Source: Iris pallida
Lineage: Eukaryota; Streptophyta; Magnoliopsida; Asparagales; Iridaceae
DNA: 64,000 nucleotides
Reading direction: 5' to 3'
NCBI GenBank assembly: GCA_029216955.1
Contig: JANAVB010042297.1
Span: 39,495-103,494, forward strand
Below are positions 12,401 to 20,880 of the stretch, piece by piece (the stretch's first letter is position 1; each line of letters starts with the position of its first letter). Under the pieces are notes generated by a model. The model saw nothing but the letters and a program-made list of their open reading frames with translations. It was not told the DNA's origin and made no database searches. A program made the position numbers and the translations under genes.

Positions 12401-12788
12401 GCGGGCCATGAACAAGCTATATTACCTCAGCCGAATGATGATTGGGCCAGAGCACCGATACACCACCGTGGAGAAGGAATGCCTCGCCCTGGTGTTCGCC
12501 ATTCAAAAGACGCGGCACTATGTCACAGGACAAACCATACATATGATCTCACGAGTCAACCCTCTCAGTGTCCTCATGACTAAACCAGGGGCACTCAGCT
12601 CCCGCCTCGCCACATGGGCAATACTGCTGTCCCCCTATCATATGATCTTCGTCCCGCAAAAGGCTGTTAAAGGTCAAGCTCTGGCAGACTTTTTAGTAGC
12701 CCACTCAGGCTCGGAGTCATCCAGAATATATGAGGGAATCCCAGATGAGGTCGCCGACTCGCATGCAACCTCTCACGATGATATATAG
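12324..12788 (+). pseudogene. Tat first RNase H domain
   Basis: This is a 154-codon open stretch with the retroviral-type RNase H of the Tat pol. It contains YTTVEKECLALVFAIQKTRHY near the middle and LALVFA/ALADFLVAH at the end, which leads into the second RNase H. It degrades the RNA strand of the RNA/DNA hybrid. It continues from the RT region after a frameshift near 12330-12410. A stop at 12786-12788 separates it from the next domain. Confidence 0.75.
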
Positions 12789-12791
12789 GGA

Positions 12792-13799
12792 ATGTTCTTC
12801 GACGGCGCCTCAAGGACCGGACCTAAGGGCAACATCGTCGTCGAAATTGGGGTGGTGCTGGTTTCTCCTTCCGGATTGGTGATCAATCGTGCTTACTCCC
12901 TCACACAGCCCTGCTCTAACAATGTGGTCGAGTACAACGCTTTGGTCATTGGCCTCCAACTTGCAAGAGAGGGGGTAGAATATCTTGAAGCATACGGCGA
13001 TTCGCAGTTAATCGTCAATCAGATCCGGGGTTCATACGAAGTCCACCATAAAGACATGATCCCCTATCACCAAATAGCGATCAATATTATTTCCTCATTT
13101 GAGGGATTCTTCATCGAACACGTTCCTAGACTCCAAAATATCGAAGCCGATGCCTTAGCTAGCCTTGCCGCTTCCCTAGCGGTTCCAAACTATGCTCATC
13201 AATCCGTAGATGTGATAGGCCATGAGCTGGTCTATCCCAAGAACAATATTCAGTTCGTGGCGAGTTATTCCGCTCAGACGATCGATGAAGCGCCAGACTG
13301 GAGACAACCATTCATAGACTTCGTAGTCTACGACATCCTGTCCGAGAATCCAAAGGAAGCCACTTCCATCAGAAGGCGTTCTCTCAGATTCTTCTACGAT
13401 ACAGAGACAAAAATATTGTATCGCCGATCCTACGATGGATTATTACTGCGATGTCTGTCAAACGTAGAAGCCAAAGAAGCCATACGCGAAGCTCATGACG
13501 GTATCTGTGGGGCGCCCAAAACTGCAAGACCGTCTTCGCCGAATGGGCTACTATTAGCCCACGATGGTAGCAGATGTAATAGACTATGCAAGAAAGTGCA
13601 AAGCCTGCTAAGTCCATGGACTTCATCTACCAACCATCCGAATTTCTACATCCGACAGTGGCGTCCTGGCCATTCGAAGCATGGGGAATGGATATCATTG
13701 GTCCGATCGCTCCACCTTCTTTCCGAGGACATCGCTTCATACTCGCAATTACGGATTACTTCTCCAAATGGGCGGAAGCTGTCCCGCTTGCAGAAGTAA
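12792..13799 (+). pseudogene. Tat archaeal-type RNase H and start of integrase
   Basis: Residues 1-135 read as an archaeal-type (aRNH) RNase H: FFDGASRTGPKGN at the start, VVEYNALVIGLQLA, YGDSQLIVNQI and ADALASLAAS. This second RNase H is the hallmark of the Tat lineage. After residue 160 comes the RNH-INT linker (YDILSENPKEATSIRRR...FFYDTETKILYRRSYDGLLLRC split over the segment). The integrase N-terminal zinc domain then begins (EAHDGICGA) but loses frame near 13500-13560. The aRNH part is open and conserved; the tail after residue about 245 is out of frame. Confidence 0.8.
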
Positions 13800-14540
13800 A
13801 GACTTCAAACATGATCAGCTTCCTCAAGCATCATGTCATCTATCGTTCGGACTGCCCCGAAGGATCATTCACGATAATGGTCCGTAGTTTGCAAGCCACG
13901 CCTTCTATCGGTTCTGCGACAAGCACCGTATCCAGGATATTGCTTCAACACCATACAATCCAGCAGCGAATGGGTTGCAGAAGCATTCAACAAAACAACC
14001 ATCAAACTTTTCAAGAAGTTCGTATCGTCCAACAAACGCGACTGGAACGAGAAGCTTGGTGAGTGCTTATGGGCGTACCGTACCACAGTCCGAACAGCCA
14101 CTGGGAATACGCCATTTTCCCTGGTATACGGGAGTGAGGCAGTCCTCCCATTGGAGACTCAAATCCCCTCGCTCTGCATTGCCCTTACTTACCAATTGAC
14201 GACGGATGATAACTACCGTCGTCGGCAACAAGAGTTGGAAGCCTTAGATGAAAAGCGTCTCCTGGCTCAGCAACGGATCGAGCTATACCAAGCACGCATC
14301 TTCGAAGCCTTCAACAAGAAGGTGAAGATCAGAACATTCCAAGTGGGCGATCTCGTTCTGGCAGTTCGGAGGCCGATGGTTATGACTCACAAGACCGCCG
14401 GCAAGTTCCAACCAAAGTGGAAAGGCCCATTTATCATTGAGGCTGTATTCTCCAACGGTGCTTACCGCCTCGTAAAACAAAACGGAGACTTGCTCATGCT
14501 GCCCGTCAACGGCAAGTTCCTGAAGAAATATTATGTCTAA
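13586..14540 (+). pseudogene. Tat integrase core and C-terminal domain, frameshifted
   Basis: Integrase inserts the cDNA into the genome. The core starts with WPFEAWGMDIIGPI (first catalytic Asp, about 13668-13710) and ITDYFSKWAEAVPL. The second Asp lies in IIHDNGP, in another frame at about 13866-13887. The region of the catalytic Glu (YNPAANG...) at about 13955-14000 is again shifted. The C-terminal part 14151-14540 is open: it ends with the GPF-type module (KWKGPFIIEAVFSNGAYRL) and a TAA at 14538-14540. This end is also seen in element 2 at 27440-27500 after its pol deletion. Confidence 0.8.
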
Positions 14541-14548
14541 ACAATATT

Positions 14549-14870
14549 TCCCAGATTATCGAGTCATGTACCTGCTGGTACCGCTGAACTCACATTCATG
14601 ATTCCAGATTATCGAGTCATGTACCCGCTGGTACCGTTGAACTCACATTCATGATTCTAGATTATCGAGTCATGTACCCGCTGGTACCGCTGAACTCACA
14701 TTCATAATTCCCAGATTATCGAGTCATGTACCCGCTGGTACCGCTGAACTCACATTCCCAAAATTCTAGATTATCGAGTTATGTACCCGCAGGTGCCTCT
14801 GAACTCACATTTACAATCTCCCAGATTATCGAGTTATGTACCCGCAGGTGCCTCTGAACTCACATTCCGG
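14549..14870 (+). repeat. Tandem repeats of about 60 bp downstream of Tat integrase
   Basis: Six head-to-tail units contain AGATTATCGAGTCATGTACC followed by CGCTGGTACCGCTGAACTCA. The last units vary to GCAGGTGCCTCTGAA. A homologous shorter array is at 27520-27740 in element 2. The hypervariable 3' region of Tat elements is known to generate such arrays. Confidence 0.88.
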
Positions 14871-14879
14871 TCACTCTTT

Positions 14880-15720
14880 CAGATAGTAAGTCATGTATGA
14901 CCATACCTCTGAACGTTTTTCCTGAAAGAGCTCCTTCCTCATGATCCACTACCCGCACTCCCAGTGTACAAAAAGGGTAACAGATCCACGAATTTCCAAG
15001 ACAACCATGTCGATGTTACCTCAGAGTCGTTTCACTCCCGCCAAAAACAAATTACCCCTCTACATAGAACATCCATGTCCTCATTACCTCTGAGTCGCTC
15101 TATGTACCCCCCTTCATTGAGCCCGCTCCTGCCATGTCCTCATTACCTCTGAGTGGGAAGGCTCCGTCGAAGAAACCTTCATGCTTGCCATGTCCTCATT
15201 ACCTCTGAGTAAGTATGGTGATTCCCTTTCGACTTATTATCCGTACATAGAACTTGAGTACGCCAAGGATAATAGGTCCACAAATATCCTCCGTTGAGTC
15301 CACTCCTGCCATGTCCTCATTACCTCTGAGTAGGAAGGCTCCGTGGTAAAACCCTCATGCTTGCCATGTCCTCATTACCTCTGAGTAAGTATGTCGGTTC
15401 CCTTTTATCCTATTATCCGTATCCTAAGCCAGGGTACGCCAAGGATAATAGGCCCACAAATATCCTTTGCTAAGTTTCTTGGTACAGGCCCATCATTTCT
15501 CATCATGCCCCGGGAGCCCAGCTGCTCCATGGCATTCTCTCTCCCGATATCCGGAACGTCCATGATCACCTTGCCGTAGAATTGTTCTAGGTATTTCCAA
15601 TCAAACTTGTTATCCGTACCTAAAACCAAGGTATGCCAAAGGTAACAGGTCCACAAATAAGTCTCCATTCGGGGCAAATGCCACCATCACACCACAAGCA
15701 CAACAAGCAGTACAAATAAA
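14880..15720 (+). repeat. 3' region with TGTCCTCATTACCTCTGAGT repeats and hairpins (element 1)
   Basis: No coding signal. The 20-mer TGTCCTCATTACCTCTGAGT recurs several times between 15070 and 15390. Between copies are stem-loops of the form CCTATTATCC ... GGATAATAGG (15409-15418 with 15443-15452, and a weaker one at 15233-15242 with 15267-15276). The region homologous to this in element 2 is longer (27790-29400). Confidence 0.75.
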
Positions 15721-15966
15721 GGGTAAAATAAAACATACTCTTTTATTTTGAAGCCAAAAAGCATTACATGTTTTGGGACCACGTTCCTCTCAAAAAGAAA
15801 AGAAAAAAACAGAAACAAAAAGAGAAAAAGGCCGACTATAGTTCGGCATTACACAATTCCAGGAGGCAGTTTCTCACCAAGGTGGTCCCCCGCTCAAGCC
15901 ACTGTCTAGCTCGGCGTTCAGCCTCCTTGGACAACTGCTCCGTATCATCCAAGTCCATGAGTGCCG

Positions 15967-16485
15967 CTAGTCGTCCTCCAACTTTTTTACGACAATTTCC
16001 AGGTCAGCCGAAGCTCGATTAACTCTGTCAGCCTCCTGGATAATTAGCCCCCTTTCGATACGGGCAGCCTCAAGCTCAGACTCCAGGAAAGCTAACTTCC
16101 TCTGAAGCTCAAGGATATGCTCCTGCGTGTCAGTGATTCCGCAGGAAACAGTCACTTTTCGAGCCGTAACATCCTCACTCTCGCGGCTCAATTGATCATA
16201 TCGATCAGACAGATCGCGGAGGTCCTTCAGTATGGCCGGCCTGGTCTTATCCCGAGCAGCCCTTATCTTCTCTACAGCAGCTATGAGGGAACCGCGCTCC
16301 TGATCTATAGCAGCCGACAGATCAGCCTGTCGTAGTACCTGAAGCTGGGCCACCAGCTGATCAGTCTCCAACAATTTTGCCTTCAGAAGCGCAGCTACCC
16401 CTGCCCCACCGGGAAGAGTCTTAAGGATATCAATATGACCCTGGGCGCATTGCCGGGCCAGGACGAAAGAGGTCCCTATTTCCAC
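15967..16485 (-). CDS. Coiled-coil C-terminus of antisense gene
   Basis: A 172-codon frame with strong heptad-like composition: LLKAKLLETDQLVAQLQVLRQ, ILKDLRDLSDRYDQLSRESE (split as two stretches), LELQRKLAFLESELEAARIE. This predicts a long coiled coil, thus oligomerisation. It is in frame with the preceding ORF apart from one TGA at about 16503. The gene end is followed by AT-rich DNA (15720-15840) that could supply poly(A) signals on the minus strand. Confidence 0.5.
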   Translation of the reverse strand: MEIGTSFVLARQCAQGHIDILKTLPGGAGVAALLKAKLLETDQLVAQLQVLRQADLSAAIDQERGSLIAAVEKIRAARDKTRPAILKDLRDLSDRYDQLSRESEDVTARKVTVSCGITDTQEHILELQRKLAFLESELEAARIERGLIIQEADRVNRASADLEIVVKKLEDD

Positions 16486-16503
16486 AGCAGCCGCTACCCC
16501 TTG

Positions 16504-17205
16504 TCAAGTGATATAAAAGCTGTCAACCACGTCCTGTAACGCTTCGTCCAGAACCTTTGTAGAGGACGGCGTTAAAGGAAGCGTGGCCGGCAACGTCGAA
16601 GGAGTTGCGCTAGAACTTGCCACCAAGGGGACAGATTCCGAGTGGAACAATGCACGAATAGCGGCTAACTCTTCCTCTACCACCCGAAGAGCCTGGACAC
16701 TTGGTAGGGCAGAGAGATCGACTCTCGGAGCCACCCGAGCAGAAGAGGACGCAAGGACCATTGTCCCCTGCCCCGGCTGTCCCATCACCTGACTTGCCGA
16801 ACTCGAGCCCGCAGGAGGCCCCTCAAGACGAGCCGGAAGGGGAGGGGGTACGCTCCCCTCCACCAGTGCCCCTTCGGCAGAGCCTGTCTCAATAATGTCC
16901 ATCATCGGCACTGGAGAGGTAGGACCTGTATGTCCAGAACAACAATCAATCGACGTAACCCGACGGATGTGATGATAGAGCAGATAGGCCTCCTCGCAAG
17001 TTAAGATTCGGCTTATCTTACCAGGAGAGGAGCATGGAGGCTGCGGCTCGTTCGCAGCTGACATGGTCTCCTTACCCGCGACCTCCAAGTTAAATTCGGC
17101 TGGCTCTCCTGTCCCAGCCACCTCGAAGGGAGATACGACTCGATCAGCATCATCTTGATGAAATTCAGCAACTTCAGGGACATGGTTCATCGGAGCCGCC
17201 GTCAT
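16504..17205 (-). CDS. Acidic, low-complexity linker of antisense gene
   Basis: A 233-codon frame rich in P, S, A, E and D. It lies between the PMD-like core and the coiled-coil end. Upstream of its first Met the frame is closed by a TGA. An acidic reading from the inferred acceptor (VSEEEESQVVEVVTRDDGG) lies in a different frame, so a shift is likely here. It ends at a TGA, and the same frame continues after it into the next ORF. Confidence 0.45.
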   Translation of the reverse strand: MTAAPMNHVPEVAEFHQDDADRVVSPFEVAGTGEPAEFNLEVAGKETMSAANEPQPPCSSPGKISRILTCEEAYLLYHHIRRVTSIDCCSGHTGPTSPVPMMDIIETGSAEGALVEGSVPPPLPARLEGPPAGSSSASQVMGQPGQGTMVLASSSARVAPRVDLSALPSVQALRVVEEELAAIRALFHSESVPLVASSSATPSTLPATLPLTPSSTKVLDEALQDVVDSFYIT

Positions 17206-17323
17206 CTCGAGTCACGACCTCGACAACTTGAGACTCCTCTTCTTCTGACACCTACGAGAGGGAAGGAAAGTGATTAAGAGCAAAACTGGAAGAAAAGGAG
17301 AACTGAATAAAAATGGTAGTGAC

Positions 17324-18673
17324 TCACTTTACCTCCGAAGTAGGGTTGACCTCCTCGCTTCTCTCCCTTATAGTTAGCCTGCGATGTCTGGTCGCAGCCA
17401 ATTTTTGAGAGTGAGGAATACCGCCAACAGGGAAAATGTGCCTGCTACGCTTCCGTACAGAACCAGGTGCGACGGGTGGCTGATCCGCCACCATCTCATT
17501 TAACAAAACGGGCGGCTGATTTGCCCCAACATCTTCCACCGGGAAGGAAGAGTTATCTGCATCACGCTCATCGTCCTCATCCGCAGTGGTGGAGTCTGAG
17601 TCTGGCACTTTGACTCTATTCTGCTTCTTTTTCCTCGTCTTGGCCCCTTGAGGCTTCTCATCCAAGCCAGTACCAACAATAAAACTGGTACCCGGGCTAA
17701 AGCCGATGGGGAGCTTGTTTGCCATGACATGGTACAGGGCTGCCATATACAAAATCTCTACCGACGTATCAATAGCAGGAACCGAAAAAGTGGCACGGGT
17801 ATGGAATGTATCATAGTAATGCCACGCCCTGATGCCGTCAAGAAGGCTACCTTCAAAACCCAGACAAGAGCTGGGACTGTCCAAAAAAAGTTGGCTATAT
17901 CCAAACTGACGAGCAAACCTGCTGGGCAGGTAAGGTTCCAGGAAGACAGCATTACGATTGCGGTATACCAAGTGAGCTGGATGGATGTTACGCAGCCACA
18001 GAAGCATCTGGCCGTCCAGAAGCTGAGGGGGCCCAATACTATCGAGATGTACAGTCGCTATTTCCTCAGCAGTAAAACGAGGGACAGATACGAAAAAGTT
18101 GTACATATCTGCTCTCGCCAGCGCCATCCGGCAGGCACGCATAGTCTCGTACTCCCAAGTCTCATTAAGATAACGGAAGATAAAAGCATCATCATCAGTT
18201 ATGCCATCTTCAGAGCCCGGTCTCATCAAAGACGGATAGTGCATCAGCAGCCACCCCATCAGATAATGATAGGGCAGCTCAGTCCGTTCAAAGTCCTTCG
18301 TCATATCGCGAGCGATGACCTTGGACGTAAAAGTACGGAGGCCACGGTGTATGCTGCACACCATGGCCGGGAGAAGAGCTAGTTTCACTCTAAAAATTAG
18401 CTTCACAGCAGGAAGAATAAAATTACGGCTGATCCTTTCAATAGAACCAGCTCCTCTAGAGACTACGCAATTCTGTAGCCATACCATCAAGAATTCCGCC
18501 AGGAGCGCCTTCTCTGACAGCTCTTGGGTATCCTGATAAAAATAACCAAAAGAGTCGGTTTGACTCCCAAACCTGTCACTAGTGGTGGCCACCCTCTTGG
18601 CCGACGACACCAAGGCTTGAACCGCATTCCGGGATTGAGGACGTCGGGAAGTGACTCGACCTGAGGCACCCAT
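17324..18673 (-). CDS. Core ORF of antisense gene, plant-mobile-domain-like protein
   Basis: A 449-codon open frame, the longest in the window. Residues about 60-330 resemble the plant mobile domain (PMD, MAIN/MAIL1 family): a hydrophobic block LAEFLMVWLQNCV, then ILPAVKLIFRVKLALLPAMV with IHRGLRTF, HYLMGWLLMHYPSL, and later a PSRFARQFGYSQ block like the RxARQFGxDQ region of PMD proteins. Residues about 345-449 form an acidic and basic tail (KTRKKKQNR, then TTADEDDERDAD, then RKRSRH) that could hold a nuclear signal. The usual start is not at this ATG: upstream in-frame similarity continues through a one-base shift to 18990. Function unknown; PMD proteins act in nuclear gene and TE silencing, so a chromatin role is possible but only inferred. 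Confidence 0.6.
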   Translation of the reverse strand: MGASGRVTSRRPQSRNAVQALVSSAKRVATTSDRFGSQTDSFGYFYQDTQELSEKALLAEFLMVWLQNCVVSRGAGSIERISRNFILPAVKLIFRVKLALLPAMVCSIHRGLRTFTSKVIARDMTKDFERTELPYHYLMGWLLMHYPSLMRPGSEDGITDDDAFIFRYLNETWEYETMRACRMALARADMYNFFVSVPRFTAEEIATVHLDSIGPPQLLDGQMLLWLRNIHPAHLVYRNRNAVFLEPYLPSRFARQFGYSQLFLDSPSSCLGFEGSLLDGIRAWHYYDTFHTRATFSVPAIDTSVEILYMAALYHVMANKLPIGFSPGTSFIVGTGLDEKPQGAKTRKKKQNRVKVPDSDSTTADEDDERDADNSSFPVEDVGANQPPVLLNEMVADQPPVAPGSVRKRSRHIFPVGGIPHSQKLAATRHRRLTIRERSEEVNPTSEVK

Positions 18674-18741
18674 CGAGAAGAGATAGCGTACCCAGTCCTT
18701 AATGTGGAGAGCATTCCCTTCCGAGCTGCTGTCCTTCTTGG

Positions 18742-19024
18742 CTATCTCGAGTTCTCCGATATATCCAGAACTTGACTATTCTTCACAGTCAAAGCGTCTC
18801 CAAAGAAGAATGCAGGCTTCAGGTATTCCCCTTCTAATTTCTCCGAGTTCATCATAGCACATAGAAAATAGAAAGGCTGGTTCTTGAGGGCATTCAATCT
18901 CACCGGAGGCTCGTCGTTAGGAAACTGATCCGCCATATACCGAACTATCTGGTCATACCTGTAGCCTATAGCGGCTTGAGCACGACCCACTAGAGGTTCC
19001 CCGCAGCATCAACTGGGAAATTCA
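18742..19024 (-). pseudogene. N-terminal part of antisense gene (inferred exon 2 start)
   Basis: Open from the inferred splice acceptor at 19025 downwards: FPVDAAGNLLVGRAQ, then IGYRYDQIVRYMADQFPND and YLKPAFFFGDALTVKNS. It stops at 18742, but the reading continues in the next frame (EIAKKDSSSEG...WVRYLFSMGASG) into the 449-codon core, so a single-base indel near 18755 explains the break. I do not recognise this part as a named domain. Confidence 0.55.
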
Positions 19025-19079
19025 CTAAAAAGGGAAGACAAAAGAAATAAGTCAAAAAGATGGCGAAGGAAAACTGACT

Positions 19080-20130
19080 GAGTGCCCTCAAACCTATGCG
19101 GCTCGGATTCAACGGAGCCTCAGGCGGCCCAACTTAAAAAAAAATCTTATGCGGCTCCGACTAGTGGAGGCTCATGCTGCAGTGACTCAACAAAGTTATA
19201 CGGCTCTGTGAAAATGCAGTCTTATGCGACAGAGTTCGAATAAGTTTAGGAGGCTCATACGACAAAACGAGTTCAGGCGAGTCTATGAGGTCCAGATCAA
19301 ATATGCTTATGCGGCCAATGCAGATAAGGTCATGCAGTCTATTCGAATATCTTATGCGTCCAAATCAAGTAAGCTTATGCTGATGTATGCGCCCTGTTGG
19401 AAAAGCGCTTATGCGGCCACAACACATATCTCATGCGGCTCAAACACAGGAAATGCCCCATGCGCTCGATACGAGAGGGTCATGCGGCCCATGCAATATT
19501 GCGGTTTTCATCATGATTAAACTTGGGCAGTTCAATAAAGACGAAGGAGGAAGGCTTGTGCATAAATCATACAATAGAGCCATGGGTTATAGGGTTCAAA
19601 ACTTTAATCCTTACCCTTAAAGCAGGACGATGTCGGGGTGCACTTCAGCGTCGTGGCCGAGAGGAGGCCGCTTTCTTGCCCTTTGCAGCAGCAAAGCAAC
19701 CTTGGAAGACTTGGGGCCATTATCGTGCCGACTGTCGAGAAGGAAGACTAAGAAGAAAATTAAAGCCGAGACGAAAGAGAGAGTAAAGAAGTCTCTCCGA
19801 CTGAACCTTTTATATTTATAGGCATAGAGAGCGCCTCGATCCACGTACATAAACCGACCCTTCGGTTCTCGGGACAAGCCGACTAAAATAAAGGCCAAAC
19901 TCTTGGGATCCTGCCCCACAAAAGCGGCCTTAAATCTGATGGCAAATCAATAGCATTAATGCAAAAGATTTCCACACGTGGCAAGGATGACGTGCAAGGA
20001 GCTTATGCGCCAGACAGCCCATTCGGCCAAAGGATCCATGCGTCTGATTGACCAATGCGGCTGATGGGGTCATGCTGCTGTGACATCCATGCGGCCAGGA
20101 CATCATATACGGCCAGAAGAGTTTATACAT
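19080..20130 (+). repeat. ATGCGGC motif-rich leader between antisense gene and 3' LTR
   Basis: Eight exact ATGCGGC occurrences plus degenerate ones (ATACGGCC, ATGCGTCC, ATGCGCC) at irregular 20-100 bp spacing. The same motif is dense in the LTRs. The segment also holds the inferred antisense exon 1, intron and promoter. Confidence 0.75.
19806..19822 (-). promoter_or_regulatory. TATA box of the antisense accessory gene
   Basis: On the minus strand the sequence reads CCTATAAATATAAAAGG, about 86 bp upstream of the inferred ATG at 19720. ATGCGGC-type motifs lie both upstream (19990-20110) and downstream in the inferred intron (19080-19500). Confidence 0.55.
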
Positions 20131-20175
20131 AGCCATGCTTCTTTTCAAAGTATTCAATTTTGCAAATTGAAAACT

Positions 20176-20187
20176 TTGAAAGGGGTC
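20176..20187 (+). promoter_or_regulatory. Polypurine tract of element 1
   Basis: TTGAAAGGGGTC precedes the LTR start TTAGAAGCATGG. The equivalent in element 2 is TTGAAGGAGGTCA before TGTAGAAGCATGG. The first dinucleotide here is TT instead of TG. Confidence 0.7.
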
Positions 20188-20801
20188 TTAGAAGCATGGA
20201 AAAGAATAAGAAAGATCCATGCGGCCAAGGATCCTCATGCGGCTCAGAGAGCTCATGCGGCTCAAGGATCCATGCGGCTCAAGCGTCTATGTGGCTCGAA
20301 TAGTTCCATGCGGCCCAGAGAAGAGCCACGTGGCCTTCAATAACTCTTCCATTTATCTTTTACTGCATTTAATGCCTTGACGGCTGACAGCTCTGACAAA
20401 TACACTCTGACGTGCAATAATGACTCTGTCATAATGGCAGACTCCTAGGGAACAAAGGAAATCTTTGACACAATCCATCAAACCCCAAAGACCTTCATGC
20501 GGCTGCTTGACACGTGGACAGTCGCATGCGGCTCGACAGAGGCCACCCCATGTGGCTTAGGCAGAAGCTACCCCATGCGGCTCACGAGGACTATCTTCAT
20601 GCGGCTCACTGAGAAGCCACCCATCATGCGGCCGCCTAGCTCATGCGCTCAGATCATCTCCATGCGGTTCAATTTTTAGAGGCCACTCCCAAGCAGCCTT
20701 GACACGTGGCCAGCCTTATGCGGCTCAGTGGGAACAACCCTCATGCGGCTCAGATTTCCTAAGTAAGACCGTGGCAAAAGATTAGTTTCTTCCAGCGTCC
20801 C
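20188..20801 (+). repeat. 3' LTR of element 1, left part
   Basis: Starts TTAGAAGCATGGAAAAG and carries twelve exact ATGCGGC motifs, mostly as CATGCGGCTC. It is cut by element 2 at 20801. The right part resumes at 31580. The last five bases, GTCCC, are the target-site duplication. Confidence 0.82.
20797..20801 (+). repeat. Target-site duplication GTCCC (left copy)
   Basis: Precedes the TG of the element 2 5' LTR. The right copy is 31575-31579, exact match. Confidence 0.92.
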
Positions 20802-20829
20802 TGTAGAAGCATGGAAAATATTGCTTTTA

Positions 20830-20880
20830 GTCCCACATCGGAAAGGAGAAGAAGAAAGGGCTCACTCCATTCTATAAATA
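20830..20880 (+). promoter_or_regulatory. snRNA-type USE plus TATA box near LTR start (element 2, 5' LTR)
   Basis: GTCCCACATCG at 20830-20840 is a perfect match to the plant U-snRNA upstream sequence element RTCCCACATCG. TATAAATA follows at 20873-20880, leaving 32 bp between the two. In plant snRNA genes this longer spacing is the Pol II type (the Pol III type is about 10 bp shorter). The same pair is at 29556-29606 in the 3' LTR. It is absent from the LTR of element 1. Confidence 0.65.

Larger units (their letters stand above)
15967..19720 (-). pseudogene. Antisense accessory gene of the Tat element, inferred three exons, plant-mobile-domain-like
   Basis: The gene runs opposite to gag-pol. 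Seen: a TATA-like box (19806-19822, minus), an ATG at 19720-19718, an open 35-codon exon to 19615, a donor GTAAGG (19614-19609) and a pyrimidine-rich acceptor ending TTTTTAG (AG at 19026-19025). Joining these keeps the frame. Exon 2 (19024 to about 17325) holds the conserved core. A second donor-like GAG/GTAAAG near 17326 and an acceptor ending CTCTCGTAG near 17239 lead to exon 3 (about 17238-15967). Known: Tat elements often carry an antisense ORF. Inferred: splicing and a protein of about 1,000 residues with N-terminal domain, PMD-like core, acidic linker and coiled coil. A one-base frameshift near 18755 and a TGA near 16503 break this copy. Confidence 0.62.

Noticed and set aside
14549..14870. 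CRISPR-like regular repeats (also 20200-22100)
   Set aside because: Head-to-tail UTR tandem repeats or irregular motif arrays in a plant retrotransposon; no unique spacers of constant length and no cas genes.
17648..18382. 244-codon plus-strand ORF
   Set aside because: Shadow of the better supported antisense PMD-like frame; no recognisable domain.
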